Assembly: GCF_014196535.1 (NCBI RefSeq)
Contig: NZ_JACIDU010000008.1
Location: 168,212-232,211 of the forward strand
DNA length: 64,000 nt
Direction: 5' to 3'
Source: Allorhizobium borbori
GTDB lineage: Bacteria > Pseudomonadota > Alphaproteobacteria > Rhizobiales > Rhizobiaceae
Under the pieces are notes generated by a model that saw only the letters and a list, made by a program, of their open reading frames with translations, did not search any database and was not told where the DNA came from. Of this stretch, positions 36,840 to 46,461 are shown in pieces. The translations under genes and the position numbers were made by a program. Numbering within the stretch: position 1 is the first letter of the stretch; the number at the start of each line of letters is the position of its first letter.

Positions 36840-37744
36840 TGGTTCGAACCGGCCGGGCCGATGCGCCCGGCCTTGACCAGCCGCATTGGCGGCCGGGCGA
36901 AAATGTGATCGATCGCCAGTCCAACGGGTGCCGCGCCCACAGGCCAGGTTGCCGGCTCCAGGGGAAGCGTGCGCAAGCCGGTTCGCCGCAACAGGCCCTG
37001 CATGTCGGGCGCGAGAACCGAAGCATTGAAATCGCCAGACAGCACGAGCGGCCCGTCCAGTTTTTCCAGACGCCGGGCAAGACGGCGCGCCTCCCTGTTA
37101 TGGTAGTCATCGTAATAGGGCTTGCTCAGATGTGCCGCCACGATATTGACGGGCCTTCCCGCGAGATCGATAACGGCAAGCGCAAGCCGCTCAGGCCAAA
37201 GATTACTGAGAGTTCCCAGTTCCGCCGAGCGGAACGGATGCCTGGATAACAACACCAGGTCGCAGGAGCGGGGTCCTGTCGTTGAACAGCCGAGCTGATA
37301 GGGATAGGCCACGCGCAAACGGTCCAGATACGGACGCACCGGACCCGCCTCCATCAACGATACCACATCTGCACCCGACGCCAGCACGATATCGGCCACC
37401 TCGCTACCGCCCTCGTCATTCGTGAAGAGGACGTTGAACGACAGCACACGAAACGGCACACCACCCGCGCCATCGCTGGCAGTGGCGGCCGGAAGAGCGT
37501 GGCTCTGCATCAGAATCACACCGTAACCGACCATGCCGAGAGAGATAGACAACATCAGCCAGCCATACCAGCCACGCCGCAGCACGAGGGCAAGCGCGCA
37601 GGCCACGACGCACAGGACAGCGATATGCAAATGCAGGCTGAATGCGACCGCAACGATGCCGGAGGTCAGAAAGAAGCGGGAAGCGAGAAGAACGAGTGCG
37701 AGCGTGACAAGCGTGAGGGCGGAGTGACAGAGGGCAGTTCGCAT
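36791..37744 (-). CDS. Membrane-anchored endonuclease/exonuclease/phosphatase (EEP) family protein
   Basis: The 317-residue product has three N-terminal helices (about 10-80) and then an EEP domain from about 98: LSFNVLF, VVSLMEAGP (Glu), SGDFNAS and the C-terminal IDHIFA (Asp-His pair). The helices would place the catalytic domain outside or at the membrane face. EEP domains hydrolyse phosphodiesters of DNA, lipids or inositol phosphates; the substrate is unknown here. GAGGAAAATGA precedes the ATG. It overlaps the convergent acyltransferase gene by 49 bases. Confidence 0.87.
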   Translation of the reverse strand: MRTALCHSALTLVTLALVLLASRFFLTSGIVAVAFSLHLHIAVLCVVACALALVLRRGWYGWLMLSISLGMVGYGVILMQSHALPAATASDGAGGVPFRVLSFNVLFTNDEGGSEVADIVLASGADVVSLMEAGPVRPYLDRLRVAYPYQLGCSTTGPRSCDLVLLSRHPFRSAELGTLSNLWPERLALAVIDLAGRPVNIVAAHLSKPYYDDYHNREARRLARRLEKLDGPLVLSGDFNASVLAPDMQGLLRRTGLRTLPLEPATWPVGAAPVGLAIDHIFARPPMRLVKAGRIGPAGSNHYGLIADMLLFESAGG

Positions 37745-37841
37745 TCATTTTCCTCGCAGGTCTGAACGCAACATCGGATTTTGCGGCGGTGCGGGATATC
37801 ACGGAAGGCACTGCACCGCCAAAGATCTTGCTTTCCGTGCC

Positions 37842-39359
37842 TCACCGGGAGGGCGCAAATCGCGCCCTGGCGAGCATTCCGACAAGATCGGGCGAAACCG
37901 CGTCGTCAAAAATCGCCGCATACTGCACCTGCCCCCGAAAATCGACATCTGCAGTGGCATTCGCCGGGAACAGCCTCAAGGACTCGACCGCATCTGCCGG
38001 TGCCGCGACACGGCCTTGCACGACGCCATCGACAATGAGCGACATTTGCTTACCGTCACAGGTCAGGGCCACGGTCACGGGCTGATTGTCATCTGCGGTA
38101 AGCGGCACGGCGATTTCGCCACCATGACCCGGCACGACGAGAGCACCCGACGCAACCACGAGAAGCGGTCGCTCCAGAGGCCCCCCTGTCGTCAGGAGCG
38201 TATGTGCCCGTCTTGTATCCGCGAAGCAAAGGCGAAGCACGATCGAAAAACGCGCAGGCAGCGCCGCGCGGCGCAGATAGCCACTGCCACCAGGGCCGTC
38301 CCGGTGAAACGCGAAAGTTCCGAACACCGAGGAAAAGCCAACGATATCAGGGGTCGCACCACCCTGCTCAATATCCTCGCGGCCGGCCAGATCGGTCAGA
38401 CCGCCCGCCCGGAAATCGTAGAGCGACAAAAGCCGGGCCGTTTCCGGCAAACCGGAAAATGGCAGACGCGGATCGCGATTATCCCGCGCCTTCTGCAAGC
38501 CGGCAAGCAGCAGACGGCCTTCCGTCAACACGCCGTTGCGATCCGCATGCGTCCCGTCGAAAGAGTGAACCGGCAGGTTCGCGGCCTCGCCATCCCCCCA
38601 GTCGTTGATGGGGTCCATGAACCAGGTGCGCGCCTTGCGCCAGGCAACCCCATGCGCCGACGACAGAAAGGTCAGCGCGGGCGCCCCCAGCATTCTGACC
38701 TGCATCTGCGTCATTGCCGCCGAGATGATAACAGGAAAATCGGGCGGTACGGCTTTGAGGTTTGCGCGAACGAAGTCGACATAGGCATCGACGTGCAACG
38801 CGTATTCACGTGCCCTCTCCGTCAGGCTGACGGGATCGGATGTGTCCACGTCAGGTCGCGACGACAGATGCGCGGCGGCAATCGGTTCGACCTCGCAGCC
38901 AAGGGCAAGCAGCGCAACATAAGCGGAATTCCAGCGGCGAAGCGCCGATTGCAGCAGATTTCCGCGGTTCGCTTCCGCAGGGTCCCATTTTCCGCGCACG
39001 AACCCGGTCGACCCCTGTCCACGCGCCACGGCCACGATGGCATCAAGATCCGGTCGTTGCGCCGCAAGGCCGTTCAGAAAGGAAAGCGAAGGGCCAACCG
39101 ACTCGTTGCCGAATGCCGGGTTTTTGTCGCCGGCGTTGAGAATGCCCGCAGTGATGCCATTGAGCTGTCCGTTGCGGTCAACCTGCAACACCCGTGAGGA
39201 AAATCGATCCCCCGCCTGTCTTTGCGCCCAGCCTATCGAATGCGAATTGCCGGTCAACAGGACCAGTCCGACACGACGCGGTCTGGCCGCTTTCGCCATG
39301 ACTGGCAAAGCTAAAGCCGCCAGCGAAAACGAAAGGAATGTTCTTCTGCACGTCTGCAT
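37842..39359 (-). CDS. Exported SGNH/sialate-esterase-like hydrolase with C-terminal lectin-like domain
   Basis: The 505-residue product has a signal peptide (1-25, ending MAKAA), then an SGNH-type domain: GNSHSIGW at about 37-44 in block I position and FDGTHADRNG as the late Asp/His block. From about 330 the sequence changes to a jelly-roll/LamG-like region (LYDFRAGGLTDLAGR, VTVALTCDGKQMSLIVDGVV). Together this resembles sialate O-acetylesterases, suggesting removal of O-acyl groups from an exported polysaccharide. GGAAG precedes the ATG at 39359. The catalytic serine (S39 or S41) is uncertain. Confidence 0.75.
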   Translation of the reverse strand: MQTCRRTFLSFSLAALALPVMAKAARPRRVGLVLLTGNSHSIGWAQRQAGDRFSSRVLQVDRNGQLNGITAGILNAGDKNPAFGNESVGPSLSFLNGLAAQRPDLDAIVAVARGQGSTGFVRGKWDPAEANRGNLLQSALRRWNSAYVALLALGCEVEPIAAAHLSSRPDVDTSDPVSLTERAREYALHVDAYVDFVRANLKAVPPDFPVIISAAMTQMQVRMLGAPALTFLSSAHGVAWRKARTWFMDPINDWGDGEAANLPVHSFDGTHADRNGVLTEGRLLLAGLQKARDNRDPRLPFSGLPETARLLSLYDFRAGGLTDLAGREDIEQGGATPDIVGFSSVFGTFAFHRDGPGGSGYLRRAALPARFSIVLRLCFADTRRAHTLLTTGGPLERPLLVVASGALVVPGHGGEIAVPLTADDNQPVTVALTCDGKQMSLIVDGVVQGRVAAPADAVESLRLFPANATADVDFRGQVQYAAIFDDAVSPDLVGMLARARFAPSR

Positions 39360-39548
39360 AGCACTTCCAATTCTGCGGTTGCAGTATTGCACCTATAATC
39401 CGCAAGGTGCTTGACCAATGTTGCGACGCAATGTTTATTTGCCGTGCGATCTGCGTCAATGATCGGGAAGCGTACTGACTATGTGCTCGCCCACGGGTAA
39501 CGAAAAGACAAAGTTTCGTTAAACATCTTCAAAGATTTAGGGAATAGC

Positions 39549-40565
39549 ATGCAATTCATCAACAACCTTAGAGGCGTGGCGATCCTGCTGATCGTCTTTA
39601 CGCATGCTATTTCGGCGGTTCCCCAGCCTGGCGATGTCGGCTATTTTCTTGACTACGTACTGGGTAACGGCACAGTCGTCTTCATGTTCATTGCCGGGTA
39701 TCTGTTTTCATCGACCCTCGATGGTTACGAGTACGGGCCCTACCTCAAGAACAAGTTTCTCTCCGTCATACTTCCTTATATTTTCATCGCCACTCCGGCG
39801 ATCTTGACTTACTTGATTGGGATAAAGAACGGTCATGGCTGGATAGACCTTGAATGGCTGCGCCATAACTTTAATCCCGTAGTACAGTATTTTTATATTC
39901 TTGCCATGGGGGCAGCCCTCGGGCCGCTGTGGTTCATTCCCATGGTGGTGCTCTATTTCATCGCTTCCCCGGCTTTCAAGTTTATTACACGCTCGAATTT
40001 GCTGATCCCTGCCATTCTCCTCACGACGATCATCGCATTCATCGTCGGTCGCCCGCCGGGCAACAGCAATCCTTTGCAATCCTTCGTGTTCTACCTGCCG
40101 TCCTATCTGCTCGGGATCGCTTCACATGTGCACCTGCAAACGCTTCTGAAGCTCAAGCCAATCAGCGGCTGGCTTCTGGCAGGGTATCTGGCGATCTACA
40201 TCATCTTCTATTTTACTGTGTACGACACGACGATGGTCGACGGCGCAACCAGCACGATGCTTTTCTATCTGCCTTTGACCGTGCTCCTCACCGTCTTCTT
40301 CGCACAGTATCTTGACCGCCGAAACGCCATACTCGACATGTTTGCGCGGCTCAGCTTCTTCATATTCTTCATTCACGGATATTTTTCGGCACTCGAGCGC
40401 GCCGTGCTGCGTCGCGCGGGCCTTATTACAGCGATCGAAAATCCATTTATCGAAGTCATCGTGATTATCGCGACGTTCCTTGCGATTATCGTCATGAGTC
40501 TTGCGGTCTATGTCGTTCTAAAACTCATCACACGTGACAAGAGCCGGTACATTATCGGTGGTTGA
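39549..40565 (+). CDS. Membrane acyltransferase, acyltransferase-3 family (3 of 5), ligase-linked
   Basis: The 338-residue product has NNLRGVAILLIVFTHAIS with the catalytic-type His, VVFMFIAGYLFSS and about ten helices. AGGGAATAG precedes the ATG. The gene looks more AT-rich than its neighbours. The acyl-AMP ligase/carrier gene starts 45 bases after its stop on the same strand, so this enzyme is the likely acceptor of the carrier-bound acyl group. Acyltransferase-3 members are usually thought to use acyl-CoA, so use of an acyl carrier protein would be notable. Confidence 0.88.
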   Translation: MQFINNLRGVAILLIVFTHAISAVPQPGDVGYFLDYVLGNGTVVFMFIAGYLFSSTLDGYEYGPYLKNKFLSVILPYIFIATPAILTYLIGIKNGHGWIDLEWLRHNFNPVVQYFYILAMGAALGPLWFIPMVVLYFIASPAFKFITRSNLLIPAILLTTIIAFIVGRPPGNSNPLQSFVFYLPSYLLGIASHVHLQTLLKLKPISGWLLAGYLAIYIIFYFTVYDTTMVDGATSTMLFYLPLTVLLTVFFAQYLDRRNAILDMFARLSFFIFFIHGYFSALERAVLRRAGLITAIENPFIEVIVIIATFLAIIVMSLAVYVVLKLITRDKSRYIIGG

Positions 40566-40610
40566 GGCGCCGACCCGACTCGGGAAGCCCTTGCTGGAAG
40601 GAAATGCAAA

Positions 40611-42299
40611 ATGCAGCTAGACCGGAAACCTTTCTTCCAAGATCTCGGCCGCTTTGGTGACGCACCGGCCCTGATCGTTGCCGACACGGGTGAAACCCTC
40701 TCCTACCTGGATCTGGCCGCGCGGGTGGATGCCCGCAAGTCCGATCTTGGCACCACCCGCAAGCTCGTCTTTATCGAGGCCCATAACGACATCGGTTCCA
40801 TCGTTGATTACCTCGCATGTCTGCAAGGCGGCCATGTCGTCTACCTGCTGGAAGACCTGTCATCGCCCAAGGTGCAGGAACTGGTCGATTTCTACAAGCC
40901 GAACATCGTGATCGACGGCCAGCGCTCCGTCCGCACCGTCAACGAAGCACCGATTGTGCTGCATCCCGATCTTGCCGTCCTTTTGTCCACCTCCGGTTCC
41001 ACCGGTTCGCCGAAATTCGTCAAGCTCTCGGTCCGCAATATCGATTCCAATGCCCGTTCGATTGCCGAATATCTCGAACTGAAATCCGACGAACGCGCCT
41101 TCCAGCACCTCAAACCCTTCTATTCCTACGGCTTGTCCATCATCAATTCGCATATTGCCTGCGGCGGCGCGCTGATTCTGACCCAGTTTGCGGTGATGGA
41201 AGAAACCTTCTGGCACGAGTTCGACCAACACAAGGCGACCAGTTTTGCCGGTGTGCCCTACACATTCGAGACGCTCAAGCATAGCGGCTTCCGGGCCGAA
41301 AAGCACCCGTCACTGCGCTATGCAACCCAGGCCGGCGGCAAGCTGGAAGCAGGTCTCGTGCAGGAGTTTGCAAAAAAGTTCGAGGCAGCAGGCGCTCGCT
41401 TCTACGTTATGTACGGTCAGACCGAGGCCGCTCCGCGCATTTCCTATCTGCCGCCTGCACTGGCCGCTGAGTTCCCGGCCTCGATCGGCAAGGCTATCCC
41501 CGGCGGTCGTCTCTACCTCATCGATGAGGAAGGCGATGAAATCACCGAGACCGACCGGGAAGGCGAACTCGCCTACGAAGGTCCGAATGTCATGCTCGGC
41601 TACGCCACCTCACCCGAGGAACTTGCGACGGATGAAACGCCGGAGCGACTGAAAACGGGCGACCTGGCCGAAATCCGTGATCACGGCCTCTTCTTCATCG
41701 TCGGGCGTGCATCCCGTTTCGTGAAGCCTTTCGGCGTTCGCGTCAATCTCGATGAAGTCCAGAGCTATCTGAAGCGCGTGTTCGAGGGTGTCTGCGCGGT
41801 CACCGGGGATGATCGCCACATCATCATCGCCATCGAAGAGACGTCGGCAACGACCAATGCCCCGGATATCGCCGGGCTTGCCAAGCGCTTCAACCTGCCG
41901 GACCACATCTTCAAGACGAAGAGCTACGAAAAGCTGCCCGTCTTCGCGAGTGGAAAATATGACTATCGCCGCATCCTGCAGGAGGCAAATGCGCCGGAGG
42001 AACCGCCGGAAAGCACCTTCATCGGCAAGATATTCAACAGCGTCAAGGAGATCCTTGGCCTGAACCAGCCATCGTGGAACACGATCTCCGAAATCTACGA
42101 GACCATGTTGCCGCGAAGTGAAATCACGCCGGCAAAGCGCTTTATCGATCTCGCCGTGGATTCGTTGACCTTCGTGTCCCTGGCCATCGAAATGGAAGAG
42201 ATGTTCGGTGGCGAACTGCCGGAAAACTGGCAGGAAATGACTGTCGCGGAACTCGAAAAGGCTTATCTCGCCCACGTTGTCGAGGTCGAAAACATTTAA
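40611..42299 (+). CDS. Acyl-AMP ligase fused to C-terminal acyl carrier domain
   Basis: The 562-residue product has an ANL adenylation domain: P-loop STSGSTGSPK (126-135), A5 motif YGQTE (268-272), TGD (349-351), A8 region GRASRFVKPFGVRV and the A10 lysine K449 in FASGKYDY. A linker leads to a carrier domain (about 485-562) with the 4'-phosphopantetheine serine S518 in DLAVDSLTF. It would activate a carboxylate with ATP and load it on its own carrier arm. It follows an acyltransferase gene by 45 bases. This corresponds to DltA plus DltC in one chain with a membrane transferase. The acid (amino acid, hydroxy or fatty acid) is not predictable; the aromatic-site codes are not readable by eye. 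Confidence 0.9.
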   Translation: MQLDRKPFFQDLGRFGDAPALIVADTGETLSYLDLAARVDARKSDLGTTRKLVFIEAHNDIGSIVDYLACLQGGHVVYLLEDLSSPKVQELVDFYKPNIVIDGQRSVRTVNEAPIVLHPDLAVLLSTSGSTGSPKFVKLSVRNIDSNARSIAEYLELKSDERAFQHLKPFYSYGLSIINSHIACGGALILTQFAVMEETFWHEFDQHKATSFAGVPYTFETLKHSGFRAEKHPSLRYATQAGGKLEAGLVQEFAKKFEAAGARFYVMYGQTEAAPRISYLPPALAAEFPASIGKAIPGGRLYLIDEEGDEITETDREGELAYEGPNVMLGYATSPEELATDETPERLKTGDLAEIRDHGLFFIVGRASRFVKPFGVRVNLDEVQSYLKRVFEGVCAVTGDDRHIIIAIEETSATTNAPDIAGLAKRFNLPDHIFKTKSYEKLPVFASGKYDYRRILQEANAPEEPPESTFIGKIFNSVKEILGLNQPSWNTISEIYETMLPRSEITPAKRFIDLAVDSLTFVSLAIEMEEMFGGELPENWQEMTVAELEKAYLAHVVEVENI

Positions 42300-42504
42300 G
42301 CCTCGACCAAGGCGGTCGGCAGGCGGAACCGTGGTCGGCACCCGCCTGATGGGCCTTCAATCACGGGTTATATGATCGCCGGTCACACAAATCGGCGGCC
42401 GGTCAGCAATGCACTGGCGCGCCGAGAGTGCTCTTCCCAGACTGGATGTTCGCCCGTCCTGGTGCGAGTAATCGGCGGCACCATATTCAATTTTCAATAT
42501 GACA

Positions 42505-42535
42505 AACAAATGCCCAGCCCGCCTCGCAGCGGGCC
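42505..42535 (-). terminator. Probable terminator of acyltransferase 4
   Basis: GCCCGC and GCGGGC pair around CTCGCA just after the acyltransferase stop codon. On the minus strand the stem is followed by TGGGCATTTGTTTG, which is T-rich. Confidence 0.5.
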
Positions 42536-42546
42536 GGCAGAGTGCA

Positions 42547-43614
42547 TCATGCCTTGACGGGGTTCGGCTGAGGAGCCGCCTTCCTCCCGTGACCGATACG
42601 AATGAACGGCTGCTCGATGTAGCGATAGGTCAGCGTGGCAATGGCGATCGTGGCTGGAATGCCGATGAAAACGAACGGAAAACCGACAACCCCATAGCGC
42701 GACAGCACATGCAGAAGCAGCGGGTGTACGAGATAGACCGAATAGCTGATCGAACCCAGAAGCACGAGGTATCTGTTGCAGATGGCTGGAGAATTGCGGA
42801 ACAGATAGAAGAAGAAAAAGGTCGCCGCGCCAATGGTCCAGGACGCCACGAAAATCGGAAAATTGACCATTTCACCGAGGCGCGCCACGGGGCGCAGGCC
42901 AAAACCGACATAAAGAACAAATACGCAGACCAGCACGAAAACACCGTTCACCAGCCAGAACTGCCGCAGGCTGAACCTGCCCTTCGTATACTCAAGAATG
43001 AACAGGCCCCAGCAGCAGGCCAACAGATTGCCGAGACTACCGAGCGGAATGCGCGTGGGATAGACGATGGCAATCGTGGAAACCGTGACTGCGGTCACGA
43101 AAGCAACGATCAGCAACTTCTTCGCATGAATGCCGCCGGTCAAGCGCCACCAGATGAAGAGGCCAACATACCAGGTGAATTCGATGACCAGCGTCCACGA
43201 ACCGCCGACATAATCCTGAAAGCCGACCCAGGCATTGATGAAGACAAGCTGCCCGAGGATAGTCAGCAGCGGTCGCTCGAATGGTATGCCCTCGACATAG
43301 GTGAACACCAGGAACGTCATGGCGAACATGAAGAGATAGAGGGGATAGATGCGCAACAGGCGCTTGATCCAGAAGTCTCTCGCGGATTTCGACCGCTCCA
43401 GGCTGAAGGGAATGACGAAGCCGCTGACGAGAAAGAAGGCAAAGACCCCGGCCTGCCCGAAATTGGCAATCAGGTTATACGAACCTTTTCCAAGAACATT
43501 GATGAAACCGGCATATTCAAGGGTGTGCTGCATCAGCACGAAGACAGCAGCAAGACCGCGAACACAATCGATATAGGCAAAACGAGGAGATGAAGGCTTT
43601 GCGTTCTCTGCCAT
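42547..43614 (-). CDS. Membrane acyltransferase, acyltransferase-3 family (4 of 5)
   Basis: The 355-residue product is a standard OafA-like transmembrane acyltransferase: FAYIDCVRGLAAVFVLMQHTLEY, GQAGVFAFFLVSGFVIPFSLE and KRLLRIYPLYLF, with about ten helices. GGAAGG lies upstream of the ATG. It faces away from acyltransferase 5 across a 338-base divergent region. Its target is presumably the polysaccharide of this locus. Confidence 0.9.
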   Translation of the reverse strand: MAENAKPSSPRFAYIDCVRGLAAVFVLMQHTLEYAGFINVLGKGSYNLIANFGQAGVFAFFLVSGFVIPFSLERSKSARDFWIKRLLRIYPLYLFMFAMTFLVFTYVEGIPFERPLLTILGQLVFINAWVGFQDYVGGSWTLVIEFTWYVGLFIWWRLTGGIHAKKLLIVAFVTAVTVSTIAIVYPTRIPLGSLGNLLACCWGLFILEYTKGRFSLRQFWLVNGVFVLVCVFVLYVGFGLRPVARLGEMVNFPIFVASWTIGAATFFFFYLFRNSPAICNRYLVLLGSISYSVYLVHPLLLHVLSRYGVVGFPFVFIGIPATIAIATLTYRYIEQPFIRIGHGRKAAPQPNPVKA

Positions 43615-43952
43615 ACTTTTGCATTCCTTCCCAGTTTACAAATATCGTGCGTTGCAACAGTCAAGTAAGTCATTGCAATCCCGGCACCCCGAATTTCCGT
43701 CAGGCTATAGAAAAACGAGGCCAGTTTCCAGTTCATTTCCTGGGCGTATAGATGAAGTGTGAGAGCATTTGGGCTTGCTCGCAGACAATTTCGATCTAGA
43801 AGTTTAGTTCGATATTTGTATGGGCGGCGCAGCATTAAGGCGAAAAACATGCCATGCTGCACCGGCGTCCATCTTAGCAAGCGCAAATGAGTGAATTGCC
43901 TGCTGTGGCCTGATCGGGCAAAGTGGCGAAAGCGAAACGTGGTGGAGCAGGA
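43615..43952. other. Divergent promoter region between acyltransferases 4 and 5
   Basis: This 338-base gap has no credible gene. A minus-strand frame that extends through it overlaps the acyltransferase start and has no family resemblance. It must hold promoters for both directions, but I see no clear operator. Confidence 0.45.
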
Positions 43953-44996
43953 ATGAGAATTCTACAGATTGAGTATGCGCGCGCCGTCGCTGCAATTCTG
44001 GTGCTTCTTTTTCATGTCGAGGTGACGTTCGCCCGTCCAAAATACATGGGTGAATCGACCCTGCACTTCCTGATCAACGGCGACAGCGGCGTCCAGATCT
44101 TCTTTGTTATCAGCGGTTTCGTCATCTATCTCATTCACCATGGCGATCCCGAGGGAAGTCTGGCCAATGTCAGGTCGTTCTTTCACAAGCGCTGGACGCG
44201 CGTCCTCATACCATTGTGGATCGTCGCCACCATTCTTTTCGTCACCGCCAAGGCCGGTCTGACGCCGAACGTCGCCGGTTTCATCGATTATCTTGGAATT
44301 TACTTCCCTTTCCCGCTCGCCAAGGAAAGGGTCCTGTCCGTTGCCTGGACGCTGCGCCACGAAGTTCTCTTCTACGTCATTTTCGCGGTCTGGATATGGA
44401 AGCGCTCCCTTGGATGGTCGCTGCTTTTGGCCTGGTGCGCTCTCGGCCTGATCATCGGTCCGTTCATGGAGCGCGGCACGGCGTTCAAGATTGTATTCAA
44501 CACCAACAACTTTCTGTTTCTCGCCGGCATCGGGCTCGCCCATATCCATGTCCGCAAGATTGACGTACCCTTCCGGGGACTGGTGGGGGCCGCCGGCATC
44601 GGGCTTTTCCTGCTCACCTGCATCGGCCGCAGCGCCTTCGCCACACCCCTTTGGCTGAACAATATCGGCTACGGCATCGGCGCGGCGCTGTTCTTCGTCT
44701 GGTTCTTGCGCAAGCCCGTTGGCGAAAGCGCTTTTGTTCTGCTGCTGGCCCAGGCGTCCTATTCCCTGTACCTCATTCACTTCCCGCTTCTTTCGGTCGT
44801 GACCCGCGTGCTGGATACGTTCGGCGGCCATGAGTTCTTAGCCGTCCGCCTGGTTTACTTCGCGGTTTCGGTAGTTATTTGCATCGCCGCCTCGATCGTC
44901 TTCCACAAATACGTGGAAAAACCGGTTCTCAAGATGTTCCGGTCATCGAAACCGAAAAACAGCGCGATGCCAGCACCTTCCGAGACAACGCGGTGA
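43953..44996 (+). CDS. Membrane acyltransferase, acyltransferase-3 family (5 of 5)
   Basis: The 347-residue product begins RILQIEYARAVAAILVLLFHVEV, then GDSGVQIFFVISGFVIYLIHH and KRWTRVLIPLWI, the usual acyltransferase-3 order (His in helix 1, FFVISGFV in helix 2, R-x10-R in the loop). GGAGCAGGA stands before the ATG at 43953. It leads into the polymerase-like gene 145 bases downstream and may share its transcript. C-terminal residues are basic and Pro-rich. Confidence 0.9.
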   Translation: MRILQIEYARAVAAILVLLFHVEVTFARPKYMGESTLHFLINGDSGVQIFFVISGFVIYLIHHGDPEGSLANVRSFFHKRWTRVLIPLWIVATILFVTAKAGLTPNVAGFIDYLGIYFPFPLAKERVLSVAWTLRHEVLFYVIFAVWIWKRSLGWSLLLAWCALGLIIGPFMERGTAFKIVFNTNNFLFLAGIGLAHIHVRKIDVPFRGLVGAAGIGLFLLTCIGRSAFATPLWLNNIGYGIGAALFFVWFLRKPVGESAFVLLLAQASYSLYLIHFPLLSVVTRVLDTFGGHEFLAVRLVYFAVSVVICIAASIVFHKYVEKPVLKMFRSSKPKNSAMPAPSETTR

Positions 44997-45141
44997 GGTC
45001 CGATGTCGAGCAAGTTACCGTTTCTCGCTTTCCATCCCGATGTATCGCATGTATCATTAGTGATGCTGGCCGGGTCAGGACGGTTCACGTCAAAAGTTGT
45101 GACAAGCTGAGGCGAACCTTGGTCAAGAGGCATATCTCTCC

Positions 45142-46461
45142 ATGATTCGGATTTCCAAGAAGAAGGCGGAAACACTTGTAAGCGCCTATCTCATAACGAC
45201 GTTCATGCTGTTCGCTGTTCGCGACAGTATGTCCGGCGTGATGCGCTATGCGTTTTCATTGGTGCATCTCGATTTTCTGTGGTTCGTCGTGGACGCATTC
45301 GCGATGGGCGCCACGATCATCTTCTTCATCCAGCAGTTTTCGCGGCGAAATCCGCTTGGGATCGCGATCTGCCTTTCCTTCGTCTTCTCCCTTGTGGTGA
45401 GCGTATTCACGACCAACGACACCATTGGCGGCTTCTTTTCCTCGATCAAGATGTTTCTGCCCCTTCTGGCCGGCATGTCGCTGAGCGGCACCGTGCTGGA
45501 AGAACGGAAATGGCCCAACATCATTCTCCACGTCGTGTTTGTGGCGTCGGTGATCGGCCTGATCCTCAACCCCTATATCTCGTATCCATGGGTCGGGCAG
45601 ACCTTCAACACGCTCGGCGTGGAACGTCAGGCGACGCGCCTTTGGTGGGTGGAAGGCGGCATCGTGCGCTATGGTGGCCTCGCGGGCGACAGTACGATGG
45701 CCGGCTATTTCTGCGCGTTCCTCTATATGCTGTTGGCTCGACAGCACAGGCTTCTGGTCAACGTCGTGTCCTGGCCGATCATTTACTGGGCGCTGAACAC
45801 GTCGACCAGCAAGACCGCCACAGGCGTGTTCTTTATTGCGATCCTGCTTTACCTGTTCCAGTATTTCCTCGGTAACAACGAACGCCGCATCTTCGTCATG
45901 CGCAAGGTGGCGCGCTTCTCGTTTCTCTTCATTCTCGTGCCCGTTGTGCTCATCATTTTTACGGCTGGCATGGACCTGACGGAAATCAGTCCAAAGTTGT
46001 TCAGCCTTCAGGACCGGATCAACAACACCTGGCAGGAACCCTACATACTGATGGCGGAGATGTTTCCCTGGACCATCTTCACGGGTTGCGGCATGGGATG
46101 CATGTGTTATCCGATCTACTATACGTCATATGCCCAGCTCTACATCCCGCTCGACAATTTCTATCTGATGACATTGCTGATGATGGGGCCGTCGACGATT
46201 TTCATTCTCATCGCGCAGTACAAGAGCGCCGGCATGTCGCGGGATACCTCCAAGCTCGCCGTGATATTCCTGTTCAATATCTATTCCATTACGGTGCAGT
46301 GTTACGGCCCGTCCTTTGCGACGATGATGTTCGGTTACATGTTCAGCGATGTATTCGCCCTCCGCTCCCGAACTGAATTGAGGTTGAAGCCAATCCTGCA
46401 GAGGTTCGGTTCATCCGATTCACTCGCTTCGTTCAGGCCGCTGGGGCGACCGGCCGAATAG
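45142..46461 (+). CDS. Polytopic polysaccharide polymerase-like protein (Wzy candidate)
   Basis: The 439-residue product has about ten to eleven transmembrane helices, no soluble domain and a longer external loop around 285-330 (LQDRINNTWQEPYILMAEMF, GCGMGCMCYP). Topology and size suit Wzy-type polymerases or EpsG/ExoQ-like proteins, which have little sequence conservation. The ATG has only AAGAGG about ten bases away. It precedes three glycosyltransferase genes. An O-antigen ligase role is the alternative. Confidence 0.7.
   Translation: MIRISKKKAETLVSAYLITTFMLFAVRDSMSGVMRYAFSLVHLDFLWFVVDAFAMGATIIFFIQQFSRRNPLGIAICLSFVFSLVVSVFTTNDTIGGFFSSIKMFLPLLAGMSLSGTVLEERKWPNIILHVVFVASVIGLILNPYISYPWVGQTFNTLGVERQATRLWWVEGGIVRYGGLAGDSTMAGYFCAFLYMLLARQHRLLVNVVSWPIIYWALNTSTSKTATGVFFIAILLYLFQYFLGNNERRIFVMRKVARFSFLFILVPVVLIIFTAGMDLTEISPKLFSLQDRINNTWQEPYILMAEMFPWTIFTGCGMGCMCYPIYYTSYAQLYIPLDNFYLMTLLMMGPSTIFILIAQYKSAGMSRDTSKLAVIFLFNIYSITVQCYGPSFATMMFGYMFSDVFALRSRTELRLKPILQRFGSSDSLASFRPLGRPAE

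Noticed and set aside
38016..39197. 393-codon plus-strand frame opposite the exported esterase
   Set aside because: Arg-rich antisense translation lacking domains; the minus strand has a signal peptide and esterase-like blocks.
43533..43886. 117-codon minus-strand frame in the acyltransferase 4/5 intergenic region
   Set aside because: It overlaps the start of acyltransferase 4 on the same strand, has no ribosome site and no family resemblance.
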